From Natroniella sp046097105 (lineage in GTDB: Bacteria > Bacillota > Halanaerobiia > Halobacteroidales > Halobacteroidaceae): a DNA stretch of 64,000 bases. A program made the position numbers and the translations under genes. The stretch is from contig NZ_CP175562.1 of the NCBI RefSeq assembly GCF_046097105.1, positions 1,550,001 through 1,614,000 on the forward strand. Direction: 5' to 3'. Positions 9,347-18,044 of this stretch are shown here, piece after piece. The stretch's first letter is position 1. Each line of letters begins with the position of its first letter. The notes under the pieces were generated by a model. The model was not told the DNA's origin, did not search any database, and was given only the letters and a program-made list of their open reading frames with translations.

Positions 9347-10222
9347 TTAATATTCTCGTTCTATAATGTAATCTGCTAATTTTCTTAATATCTCTGCTTG
9401 CTCTCCAAAGATACTGACTGCTTCTTTAGCTCTTTGGCAATTCTCGCTAGCCATCTCCTTTGACCGTTCTAACCCATAAACTGCCGGGAAAGTAGCTTTA
9501 TCACTTTCTAAATCACTCCCAACATCTTTGCCTATCTTCTCAGCATCACCTTCAATATCCAATACATCATCAACAATCTGAAAAGCTAATCCAATACCTT
9601 GAGCATAATCCTGTAAGGCAGCTAGCTCTTGTCGTGTAGCCCCTCCCAAAATAGCTCCTATACTGACTGCTGCTTCTAACAAAGCTCCAGTCTTATGAGT
9701 ATGAATATACTCTAATTCTTCTTTATCTACCTCTTTTCCTTCAGCTAATATATCAGCAGCCTGACCTCCAACCATCCCTTGCTTACCAGCAGCTTTAGCT
9801 AACTTTTTAGTTGCTAATAAAACCCGTTCAGCAGGTAGATCATCTATTTCAGCTAATAACTCAAAAGCATAAGTCAACAATGCATCACCTGCTAAAACAG
9901 CCATCCCTTGTCCAAAAACTTTATGGTTAGTCTTCTTACCCCGTCTAAAGTCATCATCATCCATACATGGTAAATCATCATGGATCAATGAATAATTATG
10001 TATTAACTCTAAAGCACAAGCTGCCGGTAAGATCTTCTTTTCTTCTTCACCTACTAATTTAGCGGCTACTAAAGTTAAAATTGGCCTTAACCTCTTCCCG
10101 CCAGCTAAAACACTATACCTCATTGCCTGATGTAATCTTTCAGGCTTAGCCTCTTCTAAACACTCATTTAAAGCCTCATTAATTACTTTTCCTTTAGTTA
10201 AAATAAATTCCTTGATATCCAT
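9347..10222 (-). CDS. ispA: Farnesyl/geranylgeranyl diphosphate synthase
   Basis: 291-residue class I trans-prenyltransferase. The first aspartate-rich motif is in LIHDDLPCMDDDDFRRG and the second in FQIVDDVLDIEGD; GGKRLRP and the KTG motif of THKTGALLEA complete the isoprenyl-diphosphate site. It makes C15 (possibly C20) diphosphate for quinones and undecaprenyl phosphate. Its start codon overlaps the xseB stop (TAATG), so the two are translationally coupled. dxs follows after 69 bases. Confidence 0.94.
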   Translation of the reverse strand: MDIKEFILTKGKVINEALNECLEEAKPERLHQAMRYSVLAGGKRLRPILTLVAAKLVGEEEKKILPAACALELIHNYSLIHDDLPCMDDDDFRRGKKTNHKVFGQGMAVLAGDALLTYAFELLAEIDDLPAERVLLATKKLAKAAGKQGMVGGQAADILAEGKEVDKEELEYIHTHKTGALLEAAVSIGAILGGATRQELAALQDYAQGIGLAFQIVDDVLDIEGDAEKIGKDVGSDLESDKATFPAVYGLERSKEMASENCQRAKEAVSIFGEQAEILRKLADYIIEREY

Positions 10223-10470
10223 TAGTTTGCTCCTTTTTCTCCATAATTATCATAAATTTCAGTTTTAATTTCTCCTGCTTCTTCTTTAATGACTTCTACC
10301 TTTCCTTCTGCCTTTTCTAATTTTTGAGAACAAAATTTGGTCAATTTGATTCCATTTTCAAATTTATCCAAAGATTCTGCTAAAGGTAATTCTCCTCTTT
10401 CCAACTCCTTAACAATACTTTCTAATTGCTCTAAAGCTTCTTCAAAGGATAGTTCAACTTCAATCGACAT
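10222..10470 (-). CDS. xseB: Exodeoxyribonuclease VII small subunit
   Basis: 82-residue, highly acidic coiled coil with the family signature LSFEEALEQLESIVKELERGELPL at its N-terminus (residues 7 onward). It forms the multi-copy small subunit of exonuclease VII with XseA. ATG 10470 is preferred over GTG 10479 because AAGGAG is 8 bases before the ATG. The gap to the xseA stop is 190 bases and contains a small inverted repeat (about 10580-10600), so it may have its own promoter. Confidence 0.92.
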   Translation of the reverse strand: MSIEVELSFEEALEQLESIVKELERGELPLAESLDKFENGIKLTKFCSQKLEKAEGKVEVIKEEAGEIKTEIYDNYGEKGAN

Positions 10471-10660
10471 TGACCCCACTCCTTATTACTAATTATTCAC
10501 CACTATATTTATTTCTACATCAAATGAGTATCTCCTTCAATATATGGATTCCATCTTTATTATACCTATTTTTAACAACTTTAAAATCAATCTCTTGATT
10601 TTATTGGGAAATTTAAACCACTTTGATTTAGATTAAATTAACTTTATCTTGAATTTGTAT

Positions 10661-11875
10661 TCATTTTCCTAAGCTTTCAATTTCAGTTCTTTCTACTTGG
10701 CAAAATAACTTTCCATCTTTTAACCTCACTCCAATTTTTTCTCCTGCTTTTACTTGCTCAACTGATTTAACTTCTTTTTTTGTGTCAGCTTTATAAGTCA
10801 AACTATAACCTCGGGCCAACGTATTCAATGGAGAAAGAGAGTTAAGTTGAACTACAATAGACTCTAACCTCTCTTGTTTATAAGCCAATTTATTACTAAT
10901 ACTTCCCCTTAATTCCATTTCCAATTCATCTATTCTTTGCAGATGATCTTGTAATTGTTGCTCTAATAACCCAAAAATTTCTCGTTCCTTAAGATAAGTC
11001 AACCTCTCAGTTAAATAATTAAGTTTACTTTCCATAGCTTTAATCAAATTATCTTCCAATTTAATTAAGTACCTTTTGAGCTCTTTAGCATCAGAAACAA
11101 CTAATTCAGCCGCTGCTGAAGGGGTTGGTGCTCTCAAATCAGCTACAAAATCAGCAATTGTAAAATCAGTTTCATGCCCTACAGCAGAAATAACAGGGAT
11201 CTCAGAATTAAAAATAGTTCGAGCCAATTGCTCTTTATTAAATGCCCATAAATCCTCTAGCGATCCTCCTCCACGACCAATAATAATCACATCAACATCT
11301 GTTTGATTCAACATTTCTAAAGCAGTAATTAAACTATCCTCTGCTGCCTTTCCTTGTACCTTAGCCGGTGCAATTAAGACAGAAACATTGGCAAACCTAC
11401 GCTTGATTACGCTGATCATATCCTGAATGGCGGCTCCAGTTGGAGAAGTTATAACCCCTACTTTAGCAGGGATTTGAGGAATCGCTCTTTTATATTCCTC
11501 ACTAAATAAACCTTCTTGTTCCAATTTATCTTTTAATTGTTCAAAAGCTATGTATAATGAACCAATCCCATCAGGCTCTAAATCACTGATGTATAATTGA
11601 TATTCTCCTCGTACAGAATAAACACCTACTCTTCCAGTAGCAATGACTGACATCCCATCTTCTGGTTCAAATTTCAAATTGCGATTATTGCTTCTAAACA
11701 TAACCGCCTTGATTTGAGAATCCTGATCTTTTAAAGTAAAATACATATGACCTGAAGAATGGGCATGAAAATTAGAAATCTCCCCCTTAATTAAGAGTTG
11801 ATTTAAATTAGGATCAGCTGTCAGCACTTCTTTGATATAATTAGTAACTTCTGAAACAGACCAAATATAATCCAT
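10661..11875 (-). CDS. xseA: Exodeoxyribonuclease VII large subunit
   Basis: 404-residue catalytic subunit. An N-terminal OB fold (about 1-100; VSEVTNYIKEVL, IKGEISNFHAHSSGHMYFTLKD) is followed by the nuclease core with GVITSPTGAAIQDM, the IIGRGGGSLEDLWAFN block and AVGHETDFTIADFVADLRAPTPSAAAE (read as two overlapping conserved blocks). A coiled coil and C-terminal tail complete it. ATG 11875 (MDYIWSVSEV) gives the usual N-terminus; the open frame extends 11 residues further without a binding site. A TATAAT-like hexamer lies at 11913-11918. Confidence 0.94.
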   Translation of the reverse strand: MDYIWSVSEVTNYIKEVLTADPNLNQLLIKGEISNFHAHSSGHMYFTLKDQDSQIKAVMFRSNNRNLKFEPEDGMSVIATGRVGVYSVRGEYQLYISDLEPDGIGSLYIAFEQLKDKLEQEGLFSEEYKRAIPQIPAKVGVITSPTGAAIQDMISVIKRRFANVSVLIAPAKVQGKAAEDSLITALEMLNQTDVDVIIIGRGGGSLEDLWAFNKEQLARTIFNSEIPVISAVGHETDFTIADFVADLRAPTPSAAAELVVSDAKELKRYLIKLEDNLIKAMESKLNYLTERLTYLKEREIFGLLEQQLQDHLQRIDELEMELRGSISNKLAYKQERLESIVVQLNSLSPLNTLARGYSLTYKADTKKEVKSVEQVKAGEKIGVRLKDGKLFCQVERTEIESLGK

Positions 11876-12017
11876 AATATCATCTTCTTTCCTTTTTAGA
11901 TTATACAATTATATTATAACACAAAAAGATAAAAAACTCAGAAATAAAATAAATCACTTCAATCAATCTAATATTACTATATCTTTTAATAACAAGAACG
12001 CTTTTAAACTTCTTAGC

Positions 12018-12042
12018 AAAAAAAAAACCGGTTACACCGGCC
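12018..12042 (-). terminator. Terminator after the 49-residue gene
   Basis: Minus-strand GGCCGGTGTAACCGGTT forms a 5-7 bp stem (two wobble pairs) with a 3-base loop, then ten T residues. It supports 12078-12227 as a real transcribed gene. Confidence 0.85.
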
Positions 12043-12077
12043 AAAGCTATTACTAAATTTCTTTCTCTTTATTTAAA

Positions 12078-12227
12078 TTATTCAGGCATCACATATAAAT
12101 TGGCCCAGCCACCATAACCTAAACTCCGATATCTTACAGCTTCTTTCTTCTCCTGCTTAGAATCGACATTATCTTGAGACTGAGCAACTACCTTCTCACT
12201 ACTCACTTTTCCTTTAGTACTCCCCAT
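12078..12227 (-). CDS. Small hypothetical protein, 49 residues
   Basis: ATG 12227 follows a perfect AGGAGGAG with 6 bases spacing; the frame ends at 12080-12078 and an intrinsic terminator follows. The first half is lysine/serine rich and probably disordered (MGSTKGKVSSEKVV, QEKKEAVRYR); the C-terminus is aromatic and tyrosine/glycine rich (SLGYGGWANLYVMPE). There is no signal peptide, membrane span or cysteine. Lying between a flavoprotein gene and xseA with its own terminator, it is probably monocistronic. I do not recognise the family. Expression signals make it a convincing gene; function is unknown. Confidence 0.7.
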   Translation of the reverse strand: MGSTKGKVSSEKVVAQSQDNVDSKQEKKEAVRYRSLGYGGWANLYVMPE

Positions 12228-12405
12228 TTTTTCTCCTCCTCATTACTCAATACTTAACTTCACTACTATTACCTGTTATTATAAAAAAAATCACCCTCTT
12301 TTTCAAGATCAAATAAAATTAATTTTTAATCTTCCTTAATATCAATCTTCCCTAAATCAAATAACTATACTAACAAGAAGGAGGTATTAATCTATCTTTT
12401 TGACT

Positions 12406-13068
12406 TTAATTATCTTTTATTTTTTGAGCTACTCTTAATCCTACTTCTCTTAATTTAGCAATTACACTATTCCTTCTAGCTTGATGAGAGGTTTGATTGT
12501 ATAAATTTGGAATCTTATCTGGAGTAATTTCCAGCGGTAAATCATAAATTTCCGCTAAACCTCCTACTGCACACCGCTCTCCATATCCACAAGTAAAGCA
12601 AGCATACTCTCCTTGCACCTCTATCTCACCAACAATTTCAAGTCTAGCATCTACAAAGAACCTCCTGATATCTTCTAGTGCTGCTGTCGAATTACCATCT
12701 CCACTAACTCCTATAGCTACTCCTATTTTATCCTGCAAAGGAAAATGAGCATTATGGCGAATACTAAAGCAGATACGCTCCCAAAAACTTCGCCCTTTAG
12801 CATTAATTCCTTCCCAATACTCAGGAGCCCCAAAGACAACCCCTTCCGCTTGCTCCATTTTGATAAAAATTTGATTCAACCCATCATCTTTAACACAACG
12901 ATAGGTCTCTACACAGCCATTACAAGCATCACATGTTAACAATTCAAAGTCAGATAATGAAAAAATTTCCGTATCTAACCCAGTTTCTTCTAAAACAATC
13001 TTTACAGCTTCTTCTGTTATCTTTCCTTTTCGCCCTGCACTAATACCTATAATTTTCTGTTGACTCAT
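12406..13068 (-). CDS. Flavodoxin-fold iron-sulfur flavoprotein
   Basis: 220-residue NADPH-dependent FMN reductase/flavodoxin fold. FMN-binding segments are ISAGRKGKITEEA near the start and the FGAPEYWEGINA loop. Cysteine groups CDACNGC (about residues 45-55) and a later CFTCGYGERC suggest an iron-sulfur cluster, as in archaeal/clostridial Isf-like electron carriers. ATG 13068 is chosen over 13071 because of spacing (6 bases) to AAGGAGG. It has no clear operon partner: the next gene upstream ends with a terminator. Its electron partners are unknown. Confidence 0.75.
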   Translation of the reverse strand: MSQQKIIGISAGRKGKITEEAVKIVLEETGLDTEIFSLSDFELLTCDACNGCVETYRCVKDDGLNQIFIKMEQAEGVVFGAPEYWEGINAKGRSFWERICFSIRHNAHFPLQDKIGVAIGVSGDGNSTAALEDIRRFFVDARLEIVGEIEVQGEYACFTCGYGERCAVGGLAEIYDLPLEITPDKIPNLYNQTSHQARRNSVIAKLREVGLRVAQKIKDN

Positions 13069-13123
13069 CATTAACCTCCTTATCTAGTCATATATATAAC
13101 TTTCATCTCAAATTTAAATTTCA

Positions 13124-13157
13124 ATAAAAAAATGCAGGTACCTTCATTACCTACATT
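13124..13157 (-). terminator. Terminator after the secreted protein gene
   Basis: Arms ATGTAGGTA and TACCTGCAT (one wobble pair) with a 7-base loop, followed by TTTTTTTATTG on the minus strand. It lies between the stop at 13171 and the flavoprotein start. Confidence 0.8.
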
Positions 13158-13170
13158 AGGACCTAAAAAT

Positions 13171-14142
13171 TTAATTATGTGGTAAGTTAGAAACCGTTGG
13201 CCCTTCTTTAGTACTAATTTCAATTCCTGAGTTTTTACTAAAATCAGTTAATCTATACATATTAACCGCAAAGACTTCAAATTCAATATAAGTAGTTAAT
13301 TTATCTGTATCATAAGAACTTAGCAAACTTGTATCAGAAAAAGTATATGACTCAGAAGCAACTAAAGTAACCGCATCACTAATCAACTCTTCTTGTTCAT
13401 CATACAGACTAATCCAAAGTTTATAAAGTTCACTATTGCTTGCAGACCACTCCAATATTATAGAATCCTCTTCTCCTCCTATCCATCCATCTATATCACC
13501 TGTTATCTCTAAATTACCTACTTGCTTAGGAACTTCAACCTCCTTTGCAGTCCAGCCCAACAGCGGATGAATGATCTTTATAGTTATCACATCTTCATTC
13601 TCTAACTTTAGATCCCCTTCCCGATAACTAAATAAACTGACCAAACCATCATCATAAGCATTATCAAATTGTAACATTACATCATTAACTACTATCTCTG
13701 TATCACTAAATTTTTGAGCTTGATTAGACCCGTTAAGTTTCCGAATAGAAGCAGATGCTTCATAATTAGCCTTACTACTATCAGGATCTAAACTCAACCA
13801 GATCAATATATCTTCCAACCATTCCTCTTCTACGAAATAAAGATTATCCCTATCCATACCTACTTCAACATTATTAGGATAAAAGTTCTTCCCTTCTTTG
13901 ATTGGTTCAACCCTTACGCTCTCTTTTAAACCGGTTTTACTCCATCTTCCTTCTTGATCTGTCTCAACAGTTCCCAAAGCACCAAAATCAAAACTAACAC
14001 CTTCTATACCTCTACCTTGATTATCTACCACTTGACCAGTAATTTCATATCCACTATCCCTCATAAAGCTAGGGCCTCCCATAGATCTAAAAACTAATCC
14101 AACTATTATCATAACACCTATCAGGAGTATATACTTCTTCAT
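13171..14142 (-). CDS. Membrane-anchored or secreted protein with carboxypeptidase-regulatory-like domain
   Basis: 323 residues. A hydrophobic N-terminal segment (about 4-20) without a lipobox cysteine looks like a signal anchor. Residues about 32-90 resemble a CarboxypepD_reg-like beta domain (YEITGQVVDNQGRGIEGVSFDF, then TDQEGRW). The rest is beta-rich and acidic, with a fibronectin-like segment around ILEWSASNSELYKLWISLYD. It is probably an extracellular binding protein; no enzyme motif is visible. It has its own leader (about 370 bases upstream) and a terminator, so it is monocistronic. Confidence 0.55.
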   Translation of the reverse strand: MKKYILLIGVMIIVGLVFRSMGGPSFMRDSGYEITGQVVDNQGRGIEGVSFDFGALGTVETDQEGRWSKTGLKESVRVEPIKEGKNFYPNNVEVGMDRDNLYFVEEEWLEDILIWLSLDPDSSKANYEASASIRKLNGSNQAQKFSDTEIVVNDVMLQFDNAYDDGLVSLFSYREGDLKLENEDVITIKIIHPLLGWTAKEVEVPKQVGNLEITGDIDGWIGGEEDSIILEWSASNSELYKLWISLYDEQEELISDAVTLVASESYTFSDTSLLSSYDTDKLTTYIEFEVFAVNMYRLTDFSKNSGIEISTKEGPTVSNLPHN

Positions 14143-14512
14143 TATTCTCCCCCCTTTAGTTCATACTCTCATCTAAAACAAAAGCTACTATCCCACTATT
14201 ATAGTACTTTTGTAAGATAACTCTCAGTCGTCAACTATCAACTTAAAACCTTTAAAAAGATATCAACAAGTCGATAAACTAGCTACACATAAACTTCCAA
14301 CATCTTATTTTAACTGAGATTAATCCGGTTTATAAAGTATATTAGAATTAGTTCTAGATTAATCATTTTTCACCTGCTAAATTTTACACATTATTCATCT
14401 TTATAGCAAATAAACCAAATGATTTCTGTATATAATCTAGGGTTAATCCTTATTCTAGGCAACCATTTAAAAACCTTAAAGATAAACAGCACTCATAATT
14501 TCCTAACCAATT
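14143..14512. other. Gene-free stretch before the secreted protein gene
   Basis: About 370 A/T-rich bases with stop codons in all frames and no long inverted repeat. It must carry the promoter of the downstream secreted protein gene, because a terminator at 14513-14544 closes the nfn operon. I see no riboswitch pattern in it. Confidence 0.4.
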
Positions 14513-14544
14513 AAAAAAACAGATTATAGGAATTCTATAACCTG
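14513..14544 (-). terminator. Terminator of the nfnAB operon
   Basis: On the minus strand CAGGTTATAG and CTATAATCTG pair over 10 bp (one wobble) around a 5-base loop and are followed by TTTTTTTAA. Confidence 0.85.
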
Positions 14545-14562
14545 CTTTTAATCAGCTTTTCT

Positions 14563-15924
14563 TTAATTATTCTTCTTTTGGAGGTACTGATCAATTGCTT
14601 GAGCAACCTTTTTACCAGCTCCCATAGCTTCAATTACAGTTGCTGCACCAGTTACAATGTCTCCACCAGCAAAAACACCTTCTTTAGTCGTCATTCCTGT
14701 CTCCTCATCAACCTTAATCGTACCCCAATCTTTCGTTTCAATCTCTGGAGTATCATTAATCAAGATTGGATTAGGGCTTTGACCAATTGCCATAATCACC
14801 TGATCAACATCTAAGGTCCATTCTGAATCTTCTATTGGAATTGGTCGCCTTCTACCTGACTGATCAGGCTCCCCTAATTCCATCTTAATGCATTCCATTC
14901 CTGTTACAAATCCATCATCATCACCCAAAATCTTAGTTGGGTTATTCAATAAATTAAATTTAACCCCTTCTGCTTGAGCATGCTCAATTTCTTCTTCTCT
15001 AGCAGGCATCTCTTCTCTACTACGTCGATAAACAATTATCGACTTTTCAGCCCCTAACCTCAAAGCAGTTCGCGCTGCATCCATAGCTACATTTCCTGCC
15101 CCTACGACTGCTACTTTCTTTCCAGTGTAGACTGGAGTCTTATATTTAGGGAATTGATAAGCTTTCATCAGATTAACCCTAGTTAAAAATTCATTAGCTG
15201 AATAAACACCATTTAAATTCTCTCCTTCGATCCCTAAAAAGCGTGGTAACCCTGCACCTGTACTGACAAAAACTGCTTGATATCCCTTAACAAATAACTC
15301 GTCTAAACTCTTTATCTTTCCAATCACTTGATTGTATCTAATTTCAACCCCTAATTCTTCGATCTTTTCAACTTCATCTTGGACAATACTCTTAGGCAAT
15401 CTAAACTCAGGAATTCCATAAGTCAATACTCCACCGGCCTTATGAAATGCTTCAAAAATAGTCACTTGATAACCTAGCTTGGCCAAATCAGCTGCTGCTG
15501 TCAAACCTGCTGGCCCTGAGCCTATTACTGCCACTTGCCCTTTTTCTTGAGCAACTTTTTCAACTTCCTCTTGCTCACGAATATAATCAGCTACAAAACG
15601 TTCCAACCTACCAATCGCTACTGGTTGATTCTTATTACCAACTATACATTCAGCTTCACATTGTTCTTCTTGAGGACATACTCTACCACAAACAGCAGGT
15701 AAGCTATTCTTTTCTTTAACCTTCTTAGCTGCTGCTGCAAAATCGCCTTCTGCTATCAAATCGATAAATTCAGGAATATCGACTCGAACCGGACAGCCCT
15801 CCTTACAAACAGGATTAGAACATTGTAAACATCTCTTAGCTTCATTGATTGCATCCTCTTTAGAGTAACCTAGTGCTACTTCATTAAAATTGTTGGCCCT
15901 CTTTTTAGGATCTTGTAGGGGCAT
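14563..15924 (-). CDS. nfnB: NfnB / glutamate synthase small-subunit-like NADPH oxidoreductase
   Basis: 453-residue flavoprotein. N-terminal cysteines CLQCSNPVCKEGC and CGRVCPQEEQCEAEC bind two [4Fe-4S] clusters; VIGSGPAGLTAAADLAKLG is the FAD site and VVGAGNVAMDAARTALRLG the NAD(P) site. Alone this could be called gltA-like, but pairing with the ferredoxin-NADP reductase-like gene upstream fits NfnAB, the electron-bifurcating transhydrogenase of clostridia that couples NADH and reduced ferredoxin to NADPH. ATG 15924 lies 1 base after the nfnA stop. GTG 15945 behind GGGGAG is an alternative start. Sulfide dehydrogenase (SudAB) is the close alternative name. Confidence 0.85.
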   Translation of the reverse strand: MPLQDPKKRANNFNEVALGYSKEDAINEAKRCLQCSNPVCKEGCPVRVDIPEFIDLIAEGDFAAAAKKVKEKNSLPAVCGRVCPQEEQCEAECIVGNKNQPVAIGRLERFVADYIREQEEVEKVAQEKGQVAVIGSGPAGLTAAADLAKLGYQVTIFEAFHKAGGVLTYGIPEFRLPKSIVQDEVEKIEELGVEIRYNQVIGKIKSLDELFVKGYQAVFVSTGAGLPRFLGIEGENLNGVYSANEFLTRVNLMKAYQFPKYKTPVYTGKKVAVVGAGNVAMDAARTALRLGAEKSIIVYRRSREEMPAREEEIEHAQAEGVKFNLLNNPTKILGDDDGFVTGMECIKMELGEPDQSGRRRPIPIEDSEWTLDVDQVIMAIGQSPNPILINDTPEIETKDWGTIKVDEETGMTTKEGVFAGGDIVTGAATVIEAMGAGKKVAQAIDQYLQKKNN

Positions 15925-15925
15925 T

Positions 15926-16777
15926 TTAGTTTTCTCTTTTTGCACGGCAATCAGCTCCCCAAAACTCATGTTCTTTAACTTTTTCTTCTTTATCTTGGTA
16001 TGTTTTACTTCTTTGTAATTGTTCATTGAAATCTACTAAGTGGCCATCAAAAGCTGGCCCATCAACACAAGAAAACTTAGTCTCTCCACCAACTGTAACT
16101 CGACAACCTCCACACATCCCTGTTCCATCAACCATTAATGAATTTAAACTGACCATTGTATCTATATCATACTCTTTAGTCACTTCTGCTACAAATTTCA
16201 TCATAATCATTGGGCCAATTGCAATTACCAGGTCAAACTGATCGTCTTCAGTCAAAATCTCTTCTAGTTGATCAGTTACAAATCCTTTTCTTCCTTTTGA
16301 ACCATTATCAGTTGTAATATATAACTCTTGGCTCAAATCAGCCAAGTCTTCTTCTAAGATCAGTAACTCTTCACTTTGAGCCCCTAAGATCGTAATCAAC
16401 TCGACTCCTTTTTTAGCTAACGATTTAACCTTAGGATATAAAGGAGCTGCTCCTAACCCTCCAGCAACACAAATAACCCGATCATAATCTTCAGTTTCAA
16501 TAGGTTTCCCCAACGGGCCAACTAGATCTAAAAAACTATCATCAATTTCTAAATCACAGATCTGCTTACTGCTAAAACCAACCTCTTGAACAATAATTGT
16601 AACACTTCCTTGCTCTCGATCATAATCAGCAACTGTTAAAGGAATTCGCTCAGCAAATTCATCTACTCTAACTATTAGAAAATGTCCAGGCTCTGCTTTA
16701 GCTGCTATCTGGGGAGCTGATATTTCAAATTTTTGAATTTTAGGTGCTAATTCTTCTTTCTCTAAAATCTGATACAT
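15926..16777 (-). CDS. nfnA: NfnA / ferredoxin-NADP reductase-like subunit
   Basis: 283-residue FAD/NAD-binding subunit of the dihydroorotate dehydrogenase electron-transfer type. The FAD segment is in RIPLTVADYDREQGS, the NAD-binding segment is VAGGLGAAPLYPKVKSLAKKG, and the C-terminal cysteines of DGTGMCGGCRVTVGG and FSCVDGP bind a [2Fe-2S] cluster. ATG 16777 follows AGAGGAGGG. It forms a two-gene operon with nfnB. A structured repeat (16853-16947) lies 76 bases before the start codon, one of three such copies in the window. Confidence 0.85.
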   Translation of the reverse strand: MYQILEKEELAPKIQKFEISAPQIAAKAEPGHFLIVRVDEFAERIPLTVADYDREQGSVTIIVQEVGFSSKQICDLEIDDSFLDLVGPLGKPIETEDYDRVICVAGGLGAAPLYPKVKSLAKKGVELITILGAQSEELLILEEDLADLSQELYITTDNGSKGRKGFVTDQLEEILTEDDQFDLVIAIGPMIMMKFVAEVTKEYDIDTMVSLNSLMVDGTGMCGGCRVTVGGETKFSCVDGPAFDGHLVDFNEQLQRSKTYQDKEEKVKEHEFWGADCRAKREN

Positions 16778-17091
16778 TCTAGACCCTCCTCTAATTCTCT
16801 TTAAAAATGATCTTTATTGTAAGTTAATTATAAACTCTAAACTTATTATATATAGCTTAAGTTTAAGTCTAAGTTTAAGTAAGAACTAAAAACCCTTATG
16901 TTCTTAACGATTGTCTTAGGCTTAACCTCAACCTTAAGCTTAAGCTATTTTGTAATTTATATTATAGACTTACAAATAAAAGTAAGTAATCAATAACTAA
17001 TCTTTATTATACTATAATAAAAACATTTTCACAATATACAATTTGATTTTTAAAAATTTCCAGAACCATCTAGAGGGTAATGATACTTTAC
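16778..17091. other. Intergenic stretch before nfnA holding hairpin repeat copy A
   Basis: The 314 bases between the tsaD-like stop and nfnA start contain no reading frame of note. The central 95 bases are repeat copy A (16853-16947). The rest is plain A/T-rich sequence that presumably holds the nfnAB promoter. Confidence 0.5.
16853..16947 (-). repeat. Hairpin repeat, copy A
   Basis: About 95 bp. Both arms are built from degenerate hexamers of CTTAAG/TTTAAG type and pair imperfectly over some 30 bp. On the minus strand an apical stem TAAGAAC/GTTCTTA surrounds a 13-base loop ATAAGGGTTTTTA. A conserved AATCGT lies unpaired just before the apical stem. Copies B (28577-28677) and C (58570-58670) have the same layout; this copy lacks one hexamer in the plus-strand left arm. 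Confidence 0.85.
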
Positions 17092-18039
17092 TTAACTTTT
17101 TGTCTCTAGCTCCAATGCCAATGCTGCAGTTCCTACGGCGTTATCGCTACTCCACTTTGGATCGGCAAAGTATAATTTAGCTCCAACCCCAGGATGCTCT
17201 AATCTCTTCTTTAATCTTGCTCTTATATATTGATTAGCTGCTACTCCACCTACAATTAAGATATCTGTTACATCTTCTTTCCCAATAGCCTTTCTTAATA
17301 CTTTCTCTACTGTATTGGCAATCGCTTGTTGGACTGCTAAAGCAATATCCGCTTTCTTCTCTCCTGCTTCAATCGCTCTCATTGCTGCTGATGTTGGCCC
17401 TGAAAAGCTCATCTGATAACCATCAACTGCTGAAGGAATGACAACTTCTCCTAATTCACCTTCCCAAGCTAACCTTTCTAAACTTGGCCCAGCAGGAAAA
17501 GAAAACCCTAGTTCTACTCCTACCCGATCAATAAATTGGCCCGCATGTAGATCTTGACTGGTACCCAATACTTCTACTACAAAACCTAACCCCTGCTTAT
17601 TACTGACCTTTAATAACTCAGATGTACCACCAGATAAATGAATTGCTAAAAACTTTTCAACATCTAATCCTGCCGACCACACTCCAGCCATTAAATGACT
17701 TTCTTGATGAGAAACTTCAAACAAAGGCAAGTCTAAAATACTAGCTAAACTTTTAGCTTGGCCCTCACCAACTCTAAAAACGGGCATATAAGAATCAGCT
17801 TGAGAAGTTGGCCTTGTGCTGACTACAACCTTAGTTAACTCTCCCTTTTTACCTTCAACTACTTCAGCAATTACCTGTGGTAATTTATTAACATGTTGAA
17901 AGACTGCTTCTGATTGCCGAAGCCCTCTTTCCCCTCGCTCAACTTCTAACCGTTCTCTTTTTTGAGTAACCAACTCTCCAGAAGAAGCTAATAAGGCTGC
18001 TGAAGTAGTATAATTACTCGTATCAATCCCTAAAATCAA
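17092..18039 (-). CDS. TsaD/Gcp-like paralogue
   Basis: 315-residue ASKHA-fold protein of the Kae1/TsaD family (MILGIDTSNYTTSAAL; LAIHLSGGTSELLKVS; ILIVGGVAANQYIRARL). The metal-binding histidines of TsaD are kept as SHQESHLMAG. It is smaller and more divergent than the tRNA threonylcarbamoyltransferase TsaD. Firmicutes often carry such a second copy next to nusB, commonly labelled O-sialoglycoprotein endopeptidase, so it is probably a paralogue rather than the essential enzyme. TTG 18039 is the likely start, behind GGAGGAGG, and the gene follows nusB by 5 bases. Its substrate is unknown. Confidence 0.75.
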   Translation of the reverse strand: MILGIDTSNYTTSAALLASSGELVTQKRERLEVERGERGLRQSEAVFQHVNKLPQVIAEVVEGKKGELTKVVVSTRPTSQADSYMPVFRVGEGQAKSLASILDLPLFEVSHQESHLMAGVWSAGLDVEKFLAIHLSGGTSELLKVSNKQGLGFVVEVLGTSQDLHAGQFIDRVGVELGFSFPAGPSLERLAWEGELGEVVIPSAVDGYQMSFSGPTSAAMRAIEAGEKKADIALAVQQAIANTVEKVLRKAIGKEDVTDILIVGGVAANQYIRARLKKRLEHPGVGAKLYFADPKWSSDNAVGTAALALELETKS

Positions 18040-18044
18040 TTGAA

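Noticed and set aside
10575..10605. Inverted repeat AAAATCAA/TTGATTTT between xseA and xseB as a terminator
   Set aside because: The stem is short and A/T only, with no proper T tract; xseA and xseB are normally co-transcribed.
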